NCBI RefSeq assembly: GCF_048771995.1
Contig: NC_133032.1
Span: forward strand, 16,248,501 to 16,312,500
DNA from: Taeniopygia guttata
Lineage: Eukaryota; Chordata; Aves; Passeriformes; Estrildidae
Length of the DNA stretch: 64,000 nt
Direction of reading: 5' to 3'
The notes under the pieces are model-generated. The model was not told where the DNA came from and did no database searches. It was given only the letters and a program-made list of their open reading frames with translations. The position numbers and the translations under genes are program-made. Of this stretch, positions 25,201 to 40,200 are shown in pieces (within the stretch, counting starts at the first letter, position 1; each line of letters begins with the position of its first letter).

Positions 25201-28200
25201 AAGCACATCTGATTTGATTTCTGAGATAAATCGAAGTAAGGCAAGTGGGAACAATCAGAATATTTATTTCAAAAATGAACTCCTTATCCAAACCAAAATG
25301 CTTATGTAGATATAACAAGTGCATCCGCCTTGCTGATGTGTGAAAGGAGAATAGCAATTTGCATAAAATAACAGCAAAGGGCTCTAGAAGAGGATTGGCT
25401 TGAAGTGCTGTATACAGCACCTCTATCAAGACAACTGGAGCACTGAGTCTTCTAGCCAAGCCATCAAGCTTGAGATGCTTCATACAGAGAAGATTAGTTG
25501 GATAAATTACCAGGGGAATTTAAAAATGCACATTCATTTAAAATAATTTTACATAACAGTACTCCCCAACCTGATAGTGCAATAATAAAAATATATTGGC
25601 AACTTTGCCTCATACTAACAAGTGTTCATGAATAGTACATAAAAAAGGGAAAACACTTTTCATTTTAAGTTGGACTTGTATCTCAGGTGTGGTCTGTCAG
25701 CCACAAGAAATACTAAAATATATTGTTGCCACATACGTATTTTTTAATATATCTATGTATTTTTATCATTTGAGGTGGGAGTGTGTATCTGTGTATCTCC
25801 TTTACATGAAAAAATGTGTAAAGTGTTTCATTCCAGTTGGAACTCACTCTAGATTTGCTGAATCTGTGCAAGCCATGGCAGAACTTCCCTTCTGTAATTT
25901 CAGAATGTAACTACTTGCAGATGTATTCTTGTCAAAAAAAGAATGAGACTCAGATTTTTTCATTTTGTCAGAGAATTGCTGTCCCCTGACAGAATCTTGA
26001 GGGCTCTCTAAACCAGTTTGTCCAAGCAGCACAGATTAGAGCATTTAACATACTGCACTATGGAGGAGTCTCCAGGCTTAGCTATGAATTACACCTTCAG
26101 CATCATTAATTGCTAACAAACTCCTTCTACTTCATATTGGTAAAACAGAACCCTAAAACCAGAAGTAGTAGCAACACCTGAATCTGTGTTAAAACACAGA
26201 CATCATCTCCTCACAGATATTTAATATGTCCATTCAGAGGCAGAAGGAACATGCCAAGCTGTGTTTGTACACCTAAGTTAAGAGTCCCCAGAACAGCCAC
26301 TACACACACAAGAAAGAGATTAGCTGCAAATTTAGAAAGCAGAACTAAAGCTACTTCTAGGTATGAAAGCATGACAAAGTCATGTGCTCCTGCACATGCA
26401 TGTGACTCAGAAAGCTATGGAGATAAAAATACAAAGCCCAAGAAAACACCACTGCCATCACACCATTTAACATATTAAGAACATTAGAAGGATTACCCAG
26501 CTAGCTTGCTAACCACCTGTGAGTGAAGTGCCTCTACTGTAATTAGCTGGCTACGAACAACTGAGCTCTCACCAGGCAGCCATGTGCCCAAACTGCCTGT
26601 GAGCACCTGTCCAGCAGAGAGGCAGACTCCTCAGTGCTGCCCCTAGCTAGGTCTCCAATAGGTGTTTCCATCCAGTTTCCCAACAACTCCAGGATTTATA
26701 AGGCAGTGTGCAATAGCCCACTTCTCTGAGAGCTGGAGTTACACTGGCCAGGCTGGATCGATGGGCCAGACCAAGAGCATGAGGTCCAACATGACCAACT
26801 GCTGAGTCCTACAAATTGGCCACAACAGCCCCATGCAGTGCTACAGGCTGGGGGCAGTGGCTCAGTGGGAAAGGGCTTGGGAGTGCTGGTAGACAGCAGC
26901 TGAACATGAGCCAGTGTGTGCCCAGGTGGCCAGGAAAGCCAGGGGTATCCCGGCCTGTATCAGAAACAGTGTGACCAGCAGGGCCAGGACAGTGATTGTC
27001 ATGTACTCAGCACTGGTGAGGCCATACTTCAAGTGCTGTGTCCAGTTCTGGGCCCCTCCATTCAGAAAGGATACTGAGGTGCTGGAACAGGTCCAAAGAA
27101 GGGCAGTGAAGCTGGTGAAGGTTGTGGAGCACAAATCCCATGAGGAGCAGCTGAGGGAGCTGGGAGTGTTTAGCCTGGAGGATACTCAAGGGGACCTTAT
27201 CACTCTCTACAACTCACTGGAAGGAGGGTGTAGTGATGTGGGGGGGGGCAGCCTCTTCTCCCAGGTAACCCGTGACAAGAGGACATAGTCTTCAGCGAGC
27301 CAGGTAAGATTCAGGTTGAACATCAGGAAGACTATCTTCACAGAAAGGTTGATTAAACATTAGAATGGACTGCCCAGGGAGGTGGTGGAGTCCCTGGAGA
27401 TGTTTAAGGAAAGACTGAACATTGCATTCAGTGCCATGGTCCAGTTGACAAGATGGTGTTCAAGTTCAGTCATAGGCTGGTCTTGATAATCTCAGAGATC
27501 TTTTCCAAACCCATCGATTCTGTGATTTGAAATACTTTAAATTTCTGTAAGATTGATTACTTTTCCCAGACCTAGACTACAAACTTTGAAAAACTCCTAA
27601 GAATAGAACTACTTATTTTTCTTCACATATACTGCTTTCCAGATGAGGAAACAGTTCAGAGTTTGTTCCTTGTTTTCCTCAGAGTAGACCCTTGATACGC
27701 AATGTAATTACTGAAAAGATACAAACAGCTTTCACTGGTCATGCAAAACCAGGACAATAAGCAACATATGAACTAGACAGAACACTGGAGCTCATCCATA
27801 ACAAAAAGAGGCTTAAGTTTACTGAAAGTTTGTAATACTGATCAAAGAACAATATTCAAGAAGACATCTTCAATAAAGCCTTACAATTTATACTCCTTGA
27901 AAGTTTTAGAAATGCATATTCCATTCATGAAGCATTCCATTCAAAAAACTGCAGGGAGTATTTTGAAAGATAGATAATTAACTGGAGTTCCTCTCGTTTT
28001 CATTAGATCCAAGACTATTATCTCCAAAAAACCCTGCAAAACCTTAATGCACTACTACAACCTGTAAACTAGTTATATTATTTTTGACACCTCAGATGCT
28101 TATGTCAGTGAATTTATAACAATGTTTGTAAGACTGTGCTGACTCTCTACATATTAGTAGGCTATTACAAGATTTTCACCAATGACTGACTTAAGACAGC

Positions 28201-31200
28201 TAATAAAAATCCCATCACATTCATGAACCACCAGTCTGGAAAGCCCTCTAATTCATTTTACATAAGATAACGATGTTCTATTTTTAATGAGTTTTCCTAA
28301 ACTAAAGAATTTATTAAGATGTCTATCAGTCAAACACCAAATGAGACAATATCTCAGAATGCTACCAAAGTGTAGACTTTGGGCTTCAGCTGTAGCCAAA
28401 GGAGTAAGTTCTCCAGGGGAATGAACACACTTTCAGGTGTCTAATTTCTACCTATATATCAGAACCACCATGTTCTGACTTCTTTCCTTTTTTCTTTTGT
28501 TTTATTGACATGAAATTTTATCATAAAACAAACTTGCACAAGATGTGAAGGCAAGGTCAAAAATGTTGCAGTTTTCATTCACCTGGGAAGCTGCTTTAAA
28601 TTAGTGGAACAGAACAGCGTTATATTTAAAACTAAAAACTTTGATTTGATCACTGAGTTCAGATTCAGATTTTTTATGATATAACTAGGATCAGAGCACA
28701 CAGGCTGATGTGTCATGCACTAGTGCATGTCCTTAGTTCATTTAGCTTCTTTACAGTGCTCTTCAACATTCAAATATGTAACAGCCATCCAGTTTCACGT
28801 ACACACATCTGTTTCTATTAAACATGCTGTAGTGTGAACAACAACATCAACAACACACATATACACACTTTGAAACTCACCTCATTTGAAGAGAAGGTTA
28901 AAGTGTGTGAACGACCTGACAGATTTGGTTCTGTCACTAACCCTGAAAGTTCACAACTTGGCTTGCTATGGTATGTATCATCTATGACAATTCTACTCTG
29001 CAAACAAGTGGAAATAATGTTTTATTAACTCACTTCTTGGAAAAGCAGGTCATTAGGTGACATTCTAGCAATTCTGATTTTTGGTTTAAAAAAATAGTAC
29101 GACTCAGTTACCTTTAGAACACATATGAAATGTACTAACTATATCAAGCATCTGACTTGTTTTTGATAAACTTCTGAATTCAGAAACGCAGTAACAGATT
29201 TAAAGCAATATCCCCAATAAGAACAACTCCTGCAGAGAATTGGTCATAACCAGAAATGGTGTTAGAATACACAAGTAAGTGCATCAGTCACTTTTTTAGC
29301 AGGCATACCACACTGTGGGAGAAGCAATTTAAAATGCATTTATTGGACTTATTCATGATTTCATTAAACTGAAACCTCCACAAACACTACGAATGTGTTT
29401 CAGAAGGTAGCACTCTGTTGATTCCCTTGATTTCCAACTCAGATTGTGACCTTGAAAATATTTTTCGGTAGTGAGTGAAAAATAATTTTGCCAAAACCAT
29501 GCCTCAAAATTTTGCCTTTCTAAAAATTTATGTCTCAGCACTACTCTTTGCTGCCTACAAACAGTACGTAATCATTTACCAGTAATTTCTCTAATGTTCT
29601 CTAAGTCTCTACTCAACTAATTGCACTTTGTAAGGATGCCATACCACATCTCTACATACATAAATAAACTAAAATCCTAAATTAAGTTGATCTCAATGAT
29701 ATTTTTCTCCAGTTAGTTATGCTCATATAAGACAACTACATTTTTGCAGTTACCGTCATTTAGCACTTCTTGTATGTGTGTTCTGATTTCAATTTCACCT
29801 GAACTCTCAGTTTTCTGGAATATTCTATTTTTGTTTTTTAAGTGCACTCCCTTATACTCTAAATTATTGATACACATTTTCAGCCTTAAAAACACCTCAC
29901 CAAAGCTCAAGAAAAAAGCCATCACCACCACAGCACAACAAACATAAAACCTCAAACCACAACTTGACTTCTCCTGCTACCTCTGTGTAGCACTTTTCTT
30001 GACTGAGAAATGGTGTTCTAGTTATCATGTAGATTATTTTATCAATTACATTAAATGTTAGGGTCTTCTTCATTCTTTCAGATGTAAAAAGTATTACCAG
30101 AAACAGCTGAATACTTTGTCCATCAACCTATTCTCAAATTACCTTCAACCCAAGGTGAAAATCTAAGAGCTTTTCTTTTAGCCACCCTCAGTTCACTCTT
30201 TCTACCCTTACACAGAAAATCAGGAACAACTCAGACAAACAAAACTAGAAGATAAAATAATAAAAACACAGCCAAAAGTAAAGCATCTGAGCACCAGTTG
30301 TAATGCTTCCTCCTCTCCCTCCTCCTCCTAATCAGTTTATAGAAGTAATTTCCTTTTAACCACTTAGAGCCAGTTGCAAAGATTTTTAACTCTTGAATAG
30401 CATAGAAATTGGACAGAAGAGGTTTCACAGGTATGCTTCCTATTATTTAAGGTACTAGGATATAGTTTATACCACACTGTTCTTCCTTACCCTGAAAATG
30501 AGACTGCATGCACACTTACAGAAGCTAAGTAGTATTCTGGAAAAACAATGAGTATAAACACTCTGTATGTGTGTATATTGTATCAGAAAATAGGACAGAT
30601 TTACATCAAGGGAGTAATTTAAGAACTGTCTGAAAGCACACAGGATTTTAGTTCCTGTGTTTCTTGTTTTCACAAGGATCAAGAAGCTGACTAACTACTT
30701 TGTCAAACAGTAAGTTTAAAACTAACTTCAGAACCATTTTAAGAAAATAAAAACATTTCAAGTGTAGTAACTTTCAGAGGCAAATTTTGCAAACCAGAAA
30801 CCAGAGAAAAACGAACCTAATTCTATTCCTTACATCGTCAATGCTAAAACACAACTACAAAAATTATACATGATGCAAAGGACTCAGTTCTACAGAGATT
30901 TTTACATGACAAAATTCTTATTTTAGGCTTTCTACTTTTACCTCCTGTTTAAGGAATGCTGTCACATGATCACATGGGATACTACAAACATAAAAGGAAT
31001 ACATTCTATTGCTATATTTATGATATATTGCTTTATTTATAAACTTTGAGCTGATATCAACAAAAAGGAGTATTCTTCCCTTGAATTCTGGGAAGATGAC
31101 TTTGTTCCTTGCTTTTATATTGTTTTAGTAACAAGACTCACTTCTGAGTGGTCAAGCATGTTTCTTTGTCAGTTTTAGTGCATTTTCACAGCAAAAAAAA

Positions 31201-34200
31201 GCCAAAGCCTTGTTACTGTACAAATGTAATTATCAATCCTAAATTCAGATCTACAACAATTAATCATTAATTTGAAGCAGCAACCACTGTCAGGTTACCA
31301 TGTTTACAAAAGACCGCAAACATTGCAAAGTGAAAACAGTCTGACTTTGGAGAGGAAAAGTATGATTTTATGATTAATGAATGTCTAAGAATCTGTTCTT
31401 CAATGGGATCAACTTTCTACCATTTCACAAAGCAGGAATATAACTGGAGACTTGCATAATCTTCCAGCTGCTGGTTTGCAACTGGAACTACGAAAGAGAG
31501 CACAAAACAACAATTACATACTGGAGCATGAGAAAGAAACAAAAAAAACCCAAACCAGTAGGCAAGAAACCAGCTGGAAGGTTGAAGCAGTAATCATCTT
31601 GGGAAGTATAGTCCAGTAAGAAGAAAAGACTATTACTTCAGAACAATGTGGAAAGGAAGAGAGCATTCAAATCTGGTAACATCTGTACCTTTTTGATTGC
31701 CAAAAGTAGGTGTATATGGTAGGTATATGAAAACTTCAAGAGCTGCTTAAGCACATTATGGGTGCTTAGAATAGAAATGCAGCAGTGGGACTTCTACTAT
31801 GCTTACAAAACTTATTTAAATCAGATAGGAGCAATGAAAAGGGGACCAGTGGGTTCCTCTGAATCAATGAATTTGAAAGACAAACCCACTGGTTGCTTAT
31901 CTATAGAGGAAACACCTCTTCATAGCTTTGCTACAGCCTATTAGAAGACCAACTACAGCCTATCAAAAGACCAGCCTATTAAGAGACTAACCATGCATTC
32001 CTATTTAATCAAAAATTGTATCCAAGCATATGCATATATCTTCCAAATTCTTGGGTTATTTACAGAAATATCTTTTGGCCAGTGCAGGCTCCAAGAAAAG
32101 CAACCAATGCAGGAGCTGTAAATGCACAAGACTGATGCGCACTGGGCAGCATTTTGTGAAGTACTGTTCTACTTCAGAGATTAAAAAATTCCTACTCTTA
32201 TTGAGTTCCTGCATTATAATAAGGATTGTAAGGTTCTAAAACCACTTTCTATACTTTTTAAAAACTATGTATGCAGACAATTTATTACTATCATAGGGAC
32301 TGTCGGTTTACACTAGTGAAACAAAATATTTAAAAAAGGTACTATAAGAGCGTTTATGTGCAATTGCCATCTGGAAACATGGAAAGCAAACTTGCAATCT
32401 GCAATCTCTGCAAAATATCAGTGACTTCATGAACTACAACCTGGCAAGTTTCTCTTCTATATATACAACTCATTCCTTTCTAACAGCACAGAAGAAAAGC
32501 AAAACACGAAGGTGTATTTTAGCCACCCAAAGTGAAGAAAAAGTGTGCAACTCAAGAATAAATCCCCTTACTCAAATGATTGCAATTTCCAATTTGACAA
32601 AATCCAAAGGAAACAAGAATATAGTCAGTAAAATTGCTGGGAACAGTGTTAAATTGAAAAAGGTTTTACCAAATATTCAGACAACACACACATTACACCT
32701 TTTAGTTTCTAAAGCTGTTTCTTTCAAATAGTTTAAACTGTTAAGAGGGTAACTATGGTTATGGACTGAACTGTGTAGCCTCACTCTTTAGATCTGATTA
32801 AAAGACTCTAAATTATTCGATTATTAGCTACTCAGAAACCTGGAAGAAAGTGTTCTATAGATGTGTTTCCTGGCTTTTAAGACTACATTTGTTAATGAAA
32901 ACTAGGATACTATCTTCCTCCACCTGTCTGGTACTCCAACCCCACATTCCAGTACAGTAAGAACTGGCTGGCCAACTATTTGGACAGCTGACCTCTATTT
33001 ATGCACAATTCCTCTGTGAACTAGTCTAGAAAACAGATTAGACTTTTAACACTATGCTTGCCTGAAACTAGCATTACTTTTAGCACTACCAACTAGTGAA
33101 AAAGCATGCTCTATGATTCTTCCGTAAATTCTACTTCAGCTTGAATAGCCTCCACTGATGCTTCAACTGAAGAAGGGAACAGGAACACTCACACAATTCC
33201 TGCTTGTAAGAGCTGTAGTGTCTCAAACTTCTCCAGCAATGTTTGTAAGAGGTGATGTGGTCAAGGACTAAGTTATTAGGCTTCCACACACTAACCACTG
33301 ATATTTTTACTTTATCAAGATGCAACACTTAAATATTCAAAGCAAAAATTAGTAATCTTTACCTTGCTTCTGTTCTTGTCTTGACCATGCTCACAACCAT
33401 CCTGCCCACTCTGAGTAACCTGCAGACTGCTACTTGAAACCTGAGGCTCTTTGTGGCTGTCTCCAAACCAAGAGAAAGGCATGCAAGTAGGAACAGGGGA
33501 ATCTGAATCTGATGCAGATAGATTGTTGCCAGAGTCATCCAAAAGTTCTCGGGAGCCTCTGAGATAAGCAGATGAAATTCTGTTTAAAGAACAGCAAAAA
33601 ACTGCATACCATCCCTCATATACACGACCACCCCGTAAAAACAAGAACTAATTCAAAACACACCACTTATTTTTACCAGTTTCACAGCACAACTGATTCT
33701 TGAAATGAAAACTGATACTTGTCTTTAAATATTCATGCAAAATAATGAGTTATATAATGTTGCATATTTTTGCAGTATTTCACACAATAATTTCAAAAAA
33801 TTGCTAACTTAATTTACTCAACATTCATCTTCCTAAGCAAAATACAGTTTTAATGTTGTCTCCAATACCCTCTTCTGGGAGATTAGAAACTCATCTCTGT
33901 ATCATTAAATCTTCACAGAATTTTGCTACTGTTATACAAGAATGTAATAGGATCAAACATTAATGACAATTTAAAAGAAATCCTTAGGTTACAAATTTTA
34001 GGAATGCAGCATGTATGTATAAACTAACAAAAGAACTACCTGCTATCCAGAGAACCTCTTAGATTTTCTTTTTCTTGCTTCTTACCCTTGCCCCCAGATT
34101 TCCGCAATCCACTGAAGTGAAAAAACCACAAATTGAGTAAAGCACTTATATTTACATTTCTTTAAATCAGCAAGTTAGTTTTCACATTGACATCAACAGT

Positions 34201-37200
34201 TACATAAAGCCACATTTATACTGATACACAAAGCATAATTTCGCAGATTATGCACGCAATTAAAAAAGTTCTGGCACTCCTATTTAAGAAGCATGGCACT
34301 AACCTTTTAAGAGCCACAGATAACCAAAATAAATACAGAAAATGCCTAAAGAAGCTTAGCATATAGTGGATACAACCAGGAGGAAAACCACAGTTTTATT
34401 GCTACATTAATGCTCCTAAGCAATGCACAGCAACTTGAACAAAGTCACTAACTACATTAGCAGTGTGTGAAATCAGCTGATTTTTATCTTATACACTATG
34501 TTGCATTTATTGCACTACCAGCCTAAGTCTTTAATGTTAGCTGGCTTCAACAAGCTTTACCCCATCTTCAAGGGTGTTACAAAGTAGCATTACTGGACTC
34601 CTCTACACTGTTTTATTTAGAGAACATAATATTCTCAAAAATAACACAGAACAACACTTATTTCCAAAGGAACACATGTAAAATCTTACCCAAAATCTGG
34701 AAATCTCCTTTTGGACTTCCCTGATGGAATTCCTTCATTTGTTTCTGCTGTCTTGTCTTCATTTTTCCTTTCTTCTGTTTTTCATAGAGAGGTGAAAAAT
34801 AAAAATGTTGTCGTAAAAATACCTGCAATTTTCAGCTACTAATGATGATGCTTGTAAGTCAGATACTAAGACCTGGGTGACTGTTAAAACTCCCATTCTC
34901 ACATGCAGGTAATAACTGAAAATACTACAGCCATATCAGCCAGCCTAAGTTATTTTCTGTGGCATCCTCCCATCATTCTGTCTGTACCAGGCCATTGAAA
35001 AATGGCAACATACAGGTGCTGACAACTACTCAAAAATATTCCTTTTGATAAAGAGTAATTCTATACTGTCTACAGAAAGGTAAAAATTACCACAGTATTT
35101 TGCTCTAATAAATGACAAAGAAAAGTCAGTTTATGACAGGTTTAGAAAGAAATACCTCTTTCTTCTGCAAAATGTCAACTTCAAAACATACAACCACTAT
35201 ATATAACCATATATATGTATAAGATATAGCATTTAGTATTTCTCTATTACTACTGAAGTATTAGAGATGCTCCTCTAGTATTATTTTTGGCTCAGTAGCT
35301 AGTCCAGGCCAGTGGCTGCAAACATGGGCTACGAGCTGCCAGCTCCACAAGGTGTGCCTAACCAACGTGATGCTCAGCACCTGGAGAGCAGACAGCTCCT
35401 GACAAGCTGAATGGCTTACTGGAAATGGCATACAAACTGTGACTATTCTGAAGAAGCAACTGGGACTTTGAAGCTCCTCCAAGACTCTTATTTTCAAAAC
35501 TGGAATACAACCTCTTAGGACGCAATTTTTTGCCAAAGTCCTGTTTAGTACACAAAACTGAGGTCAACTACCCATCACTCCATCAGCTAACCATTATATA
35601 TTTCAGGAAGGATTAACTCAAAGCTTACATAACTGACAGTCAGGATAGTCAAGAGTTTACCCCCTTTTTTTTGCATATCTAATCAGTAGTTTCCGATGAA
35701 CATTAGAACTTTAGCTCATTAGTTAAGCACTCTTTCTAAATATATAAGATCCAATAAATTATAACTACAGTTAAGCTGGTTATTTTCCCTATCAACTTGG
35801 ATACAAAACTAGAAGAATTACTTTTAATACTGACATTTGTTTCCACCTGTTTCCAGACGTAGTATTTTAAGAAAGGAGGTAATTTCTTAAACACAGGACA
35901 GTAGGTTAAAATACAGACTGATACATGAATGGATGAAAAGGTAATAGAAATTATTAATTCAATAAAGTAATAGGCAAACATTTAAATACAGTTGAAAGCA
36001 ACAATCTAGCAGAAACAGCATTTAGTGTCATTTTGTTCACAAAAGAGCAAGCTTTCAACACCATTCCTCATGTACTGCAATAATTAGCAATTCCAGGGGC
36101 AAATATATAGAAAAAAATTTACAAAGCTTCTGTCATCACAAAAAAAATTGTAGAAAAGAAAGCAAAATCACAGATATATTAGGCATGTGTCTTAGTAAGT
36201 GGGGCTTTTTTTAGACTGTTTTTTTTGAGACTTTATAGAAACACAGAAAATAATAACAGTATAAAACAAGTCCTGTTTTGGGGTATTAAAATAATGGTTT
36301 TGCCTGAGCTGTAGGGCAAAGACAGCAAGTCATCTGTCTTTATACATTTGTACTAGCTGATTACAGAAAATACCAAACATTTAAATGATTATATTAGATC
36401 CCTTTTTCAATTATTCATAAGAAAAATGCCAACTATTCCTTTCAAATAATGACTAGTAGTGACTAGGCTGATTACAATACTTTTAACCATCTTGTAGTGA
36501 CAAATATCCTAAGAGGGCAGGATGAGTAATGCAGTAATTCCCACAATACTCAGAATCTGTATCTTGTTTAAACACTTGCATAATGTCTGGAAGCACAAAG
36601 CCAACAATGAATTTTTCTGGGAATCAGGAAATCCATCAGACTTACTCTCAAATACAATAACACTTACAAGGCTTAGTGTTTTGCAAAAATGTATTAGAAC
36701 CTTTCCTGATTACATCAAAAAGATGTACAACTTAAATCCCAAAGAATTAAAATAATAATAAACCCTTTAGCCTTACCCTTGGCTTCCTTCCCTTTCACTT
36801 TTGCTTCTCTTTGCTTAACATTCTTGAGATACCCTTGAGGAGAATTTGGAGTCATCCCTTCAGGAGGAGGTGAATGAGTGGTGGTTGTGCTATTTTCATT
36901 GTTTGGTTTGTGTACTGGAGAAGAGTGTGTGGAAGCAGAAGGACTTGACTCTAGAGGACTTTCTGTGCTTTCTCTTTTCTCAGGCTTTTCACTCTTCCGA
37001 TCTGCGTCATCCAGGCATGGGAGAGGTAATTTTTCACTTGTTTCTAAGGTCTTAGTTAGGTACACAGTGGAAGATTCTCTGTTGAGAACACTGTCTTCTG
37101 AATCCTCATCCTTCAATAAATTTAAAAGTTATTTTATGATAAACATGACATATACTCATTTATTATCTGTTCTTTTACCAGGGTGGAAGGATGTGCTAAG

Positions 37201-40200
37201 CAAATTTCCTTAGTTCAGGAAAATTTCTGAACTTACATACTTATGGATACCATCTGAATCACATGGATCTGATTTAGAGGCTGTTAGCCACCTCTATACA
37301 CATCTTTCTGCACATCCCAAGTAATCTTTTCCGAGCCAAATCAGAAATATTCTAGTACACTTTAGCCATTCCAATTCAATGTGGCCAGTTTGCAGTCTCA
37401 CTGAATTAGTTCAATGTCCTCCTTCTATGACAGGCTCTCTCATATATTGACTATACCTCAATTCTTCAGTTGTTTTCCATGAGAACATTCTACTGGTACA
37501 CTTCTTGTGAACTCAAATGATGATTTATGGAATAATGAAGCATTTCAGAACTCTTTAGTTTTCAAAGAAATTTGGTAACTAACTTGTTCCAGATGAAGGC
37601 ATAACAAGATAAATCAGTATATTTCACAACATATCACTGCATCAAAATCTTTCAGCAAGCAGAAGTAGCACAGAACAAGCTCACATAGTTATTTGCTAAC
37701 TTCAAATTAACTGTGCCACAAAAACACGCTGGAGTTCACGTGTATGTTATGAACCCTAAAGGGTTTTTTGTTTGACACAGCATAAAACTACGTTGTTTTG
37801 GCACGAAGCATGGAGAACACTTGCAATTGCAAATACAGACAAAACTCAACATATGGTCAGTATCCAGAGTGCATGATTATCAATGTCAGTACCAGTGTCA
37901 GTACCTGTAGATTTGCAATCTGTTGTCCACACCCAAGAGATTCTTTCAGCTTTGATCGAGAAGGTGGCTGGCGTTTTACCTTCAAAGCAAGCTGAGCTTT
38001 TGCTTTGTGGGCACTGGTGTCTAATCTGGGAGTATCCCCAACAAAAGCATCAAAATCTGCAACAAACACATACTTATAAAAAAAGTAAACAAAAAACCCA
38101 GCAAAAACTGGTACACAAGTTTACCAACCCACTGTCCGGAAAATATTCAGAATCTAAGTCAGAATTATTCTATCTGTTAACCATTACTGTATGAAAATAC
38201 TTTTAATATTATACTGCACTATTTTACATATTGCGTTAGCAATTTCTATATTTGAAATATACTTTTACTCAACTCCTTCAATTAAAAAATAATAAAATCC
38301 AACAGAATATAATTGTCTTATGGATTGAGAACTGAATTCTGTTCTAAAATTGATGAAAATTTGTGCCCCAGATGTGCTTTCCTAACATCATTCTGTAGGA
38401 TAGAAACTCTTTACAAAATAAGAATTTACCAAGTATTTTAAAAATTTCATTCTCATTTGAACCTCCATCTGATATTTTGTAACATTCTGTACATAAAATT
38501 ATGAGACAAAAAAATCATAGCAAGTTTACAGCAAATTACAGCTTGAAACAAATGGGATTTTAACTGACATACCTCAGTGTTTTAGTCCCACTATTAATTT
38601 CACTAACAGACAATCTGAAGAACAGTTAAAATAGTTGTCTCTCCATCCATCTCCTCTTTCCCACAACACTTAAGAAATAAATTAGAACTATACTGAAATG
38701 CTGGGGGAACCTAAACTCACGTATCCACACTGACTCAGCTAAAACATTCACTCAGTCAGTATGAAACAGCAAACACTTCACTTCTCTTAACAACAAAAAA
38801 ACCCACTATATATACAACTCCTCCTAACTTTCCTTAAGTGCAAATAAAAAATACTACAATCTACTTACCAGAAATCAGCATGTCTAGAGAATTTATTCTT
38901 TCTTCTATTGATCTGGTTTCTTTTTCATTGTCTTCTTTTATCTTTGACTCATTAGATTGGCCTGGACTTTGACAGTCACCATCCAATAAACTGGCACCTT
39001 CAAACACATAAGGCATTTTCTCATATGCTTTTAATTTATTTTCAAGCTCTGAAATCTGCAATAATTAAAATTCAGAAATGAGATACAAGTCTCCAGAAAT
39101 GCAGAAGTTTATTTCAAAATATAATAATGCTTTACTTTTTCCTGATATATTTTCAGTTGTTCTGCATATTTCTGGTCTCTCTCTTCAAGTAGCTTTGAAT
39201 GATCTTCTTCTTTCTTCATAAATTCTATTTCTCTGGTGAAAGAAACATATACATGTCTATGAAGTAGTAATATACAGAAATATAGAAAAATATGTTAAAC
39301 AGAAATATGCACAATTGCATTTATTAAAAAGCATTCCATTAGTGAATGGTGACAAAAATCAATCTGCAAGGTGTAACTGATCCATTAATCTTATAGTGTC
39401 ATAAAATGACATATTTATTGGTATGCGTCTACTGTCTTCAAAAGAAAATACAGATGATTGTTATTTACTCTGGGCAGAAAAGGATGCATGGCAACACTTT
39501 TTCTGCAAAGTTACAACTATCTCTCATTTTAAAAGTGGCAAGTTGCATATGCATAAGCCTGAAATACATGCATGACTCCAATAATTACATCTTACTTTCT
39601 TCCACAAAGATACATGCACACACAGAGTATGTTTTCCTTCCAAAAGCTATGGCAAAATTCTGTTGGAAAATAAACTGCATTTCAAGTTTCTACTTGGTTC
39701 ATCCTACAGCATTTGCAATGGCTGGGTTTTACAAAAAAGAAACAACGACTACAAGAAGGAAACAAAAATTAAAGCTGTTTTTGCCTGCGTCATATCAAAT
39801 GATATACAAAACCAGAAAATAAGCATAAAACATCTACAACAGATGCAGAAGCTTCAGGGACAATCAAACAAGGAATGGAAATTTGCTAAACAGCGAGGGA
39901 ATGGGAAGTAGCATGTTAGCAGTCATCTTCACGTACTTGTGAACTTCCATGCGGATAAGCTTGGGAGGAGAGGGGAAAGGAGACCTTTAAAAAGCTGACC
40001 AAACAGCACAAAAACGTACTGTGAGAAGTAACACTTCTGGATGTGGACTATAGAGCAAAAGATCATAATAAATTGCCTTTAAAAGTAAGTATCAAGTGGA
40101 GAAATTTAGAACAAGAAAATTATATGCTTACAGCAACTACCAAAAGCAACAGTTGTGCTCTGTATTATCAGGATATATCTACAAATATTTTGCAACTTCC

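Noticed and set aside
35261-35567. Overlapping minus-strand frames suggestive of a decayed DNA transposon.
   Set aside because: The nucleotide stretch has a vague repeat-like look, but I could not match it to a family or find terminal repeats.
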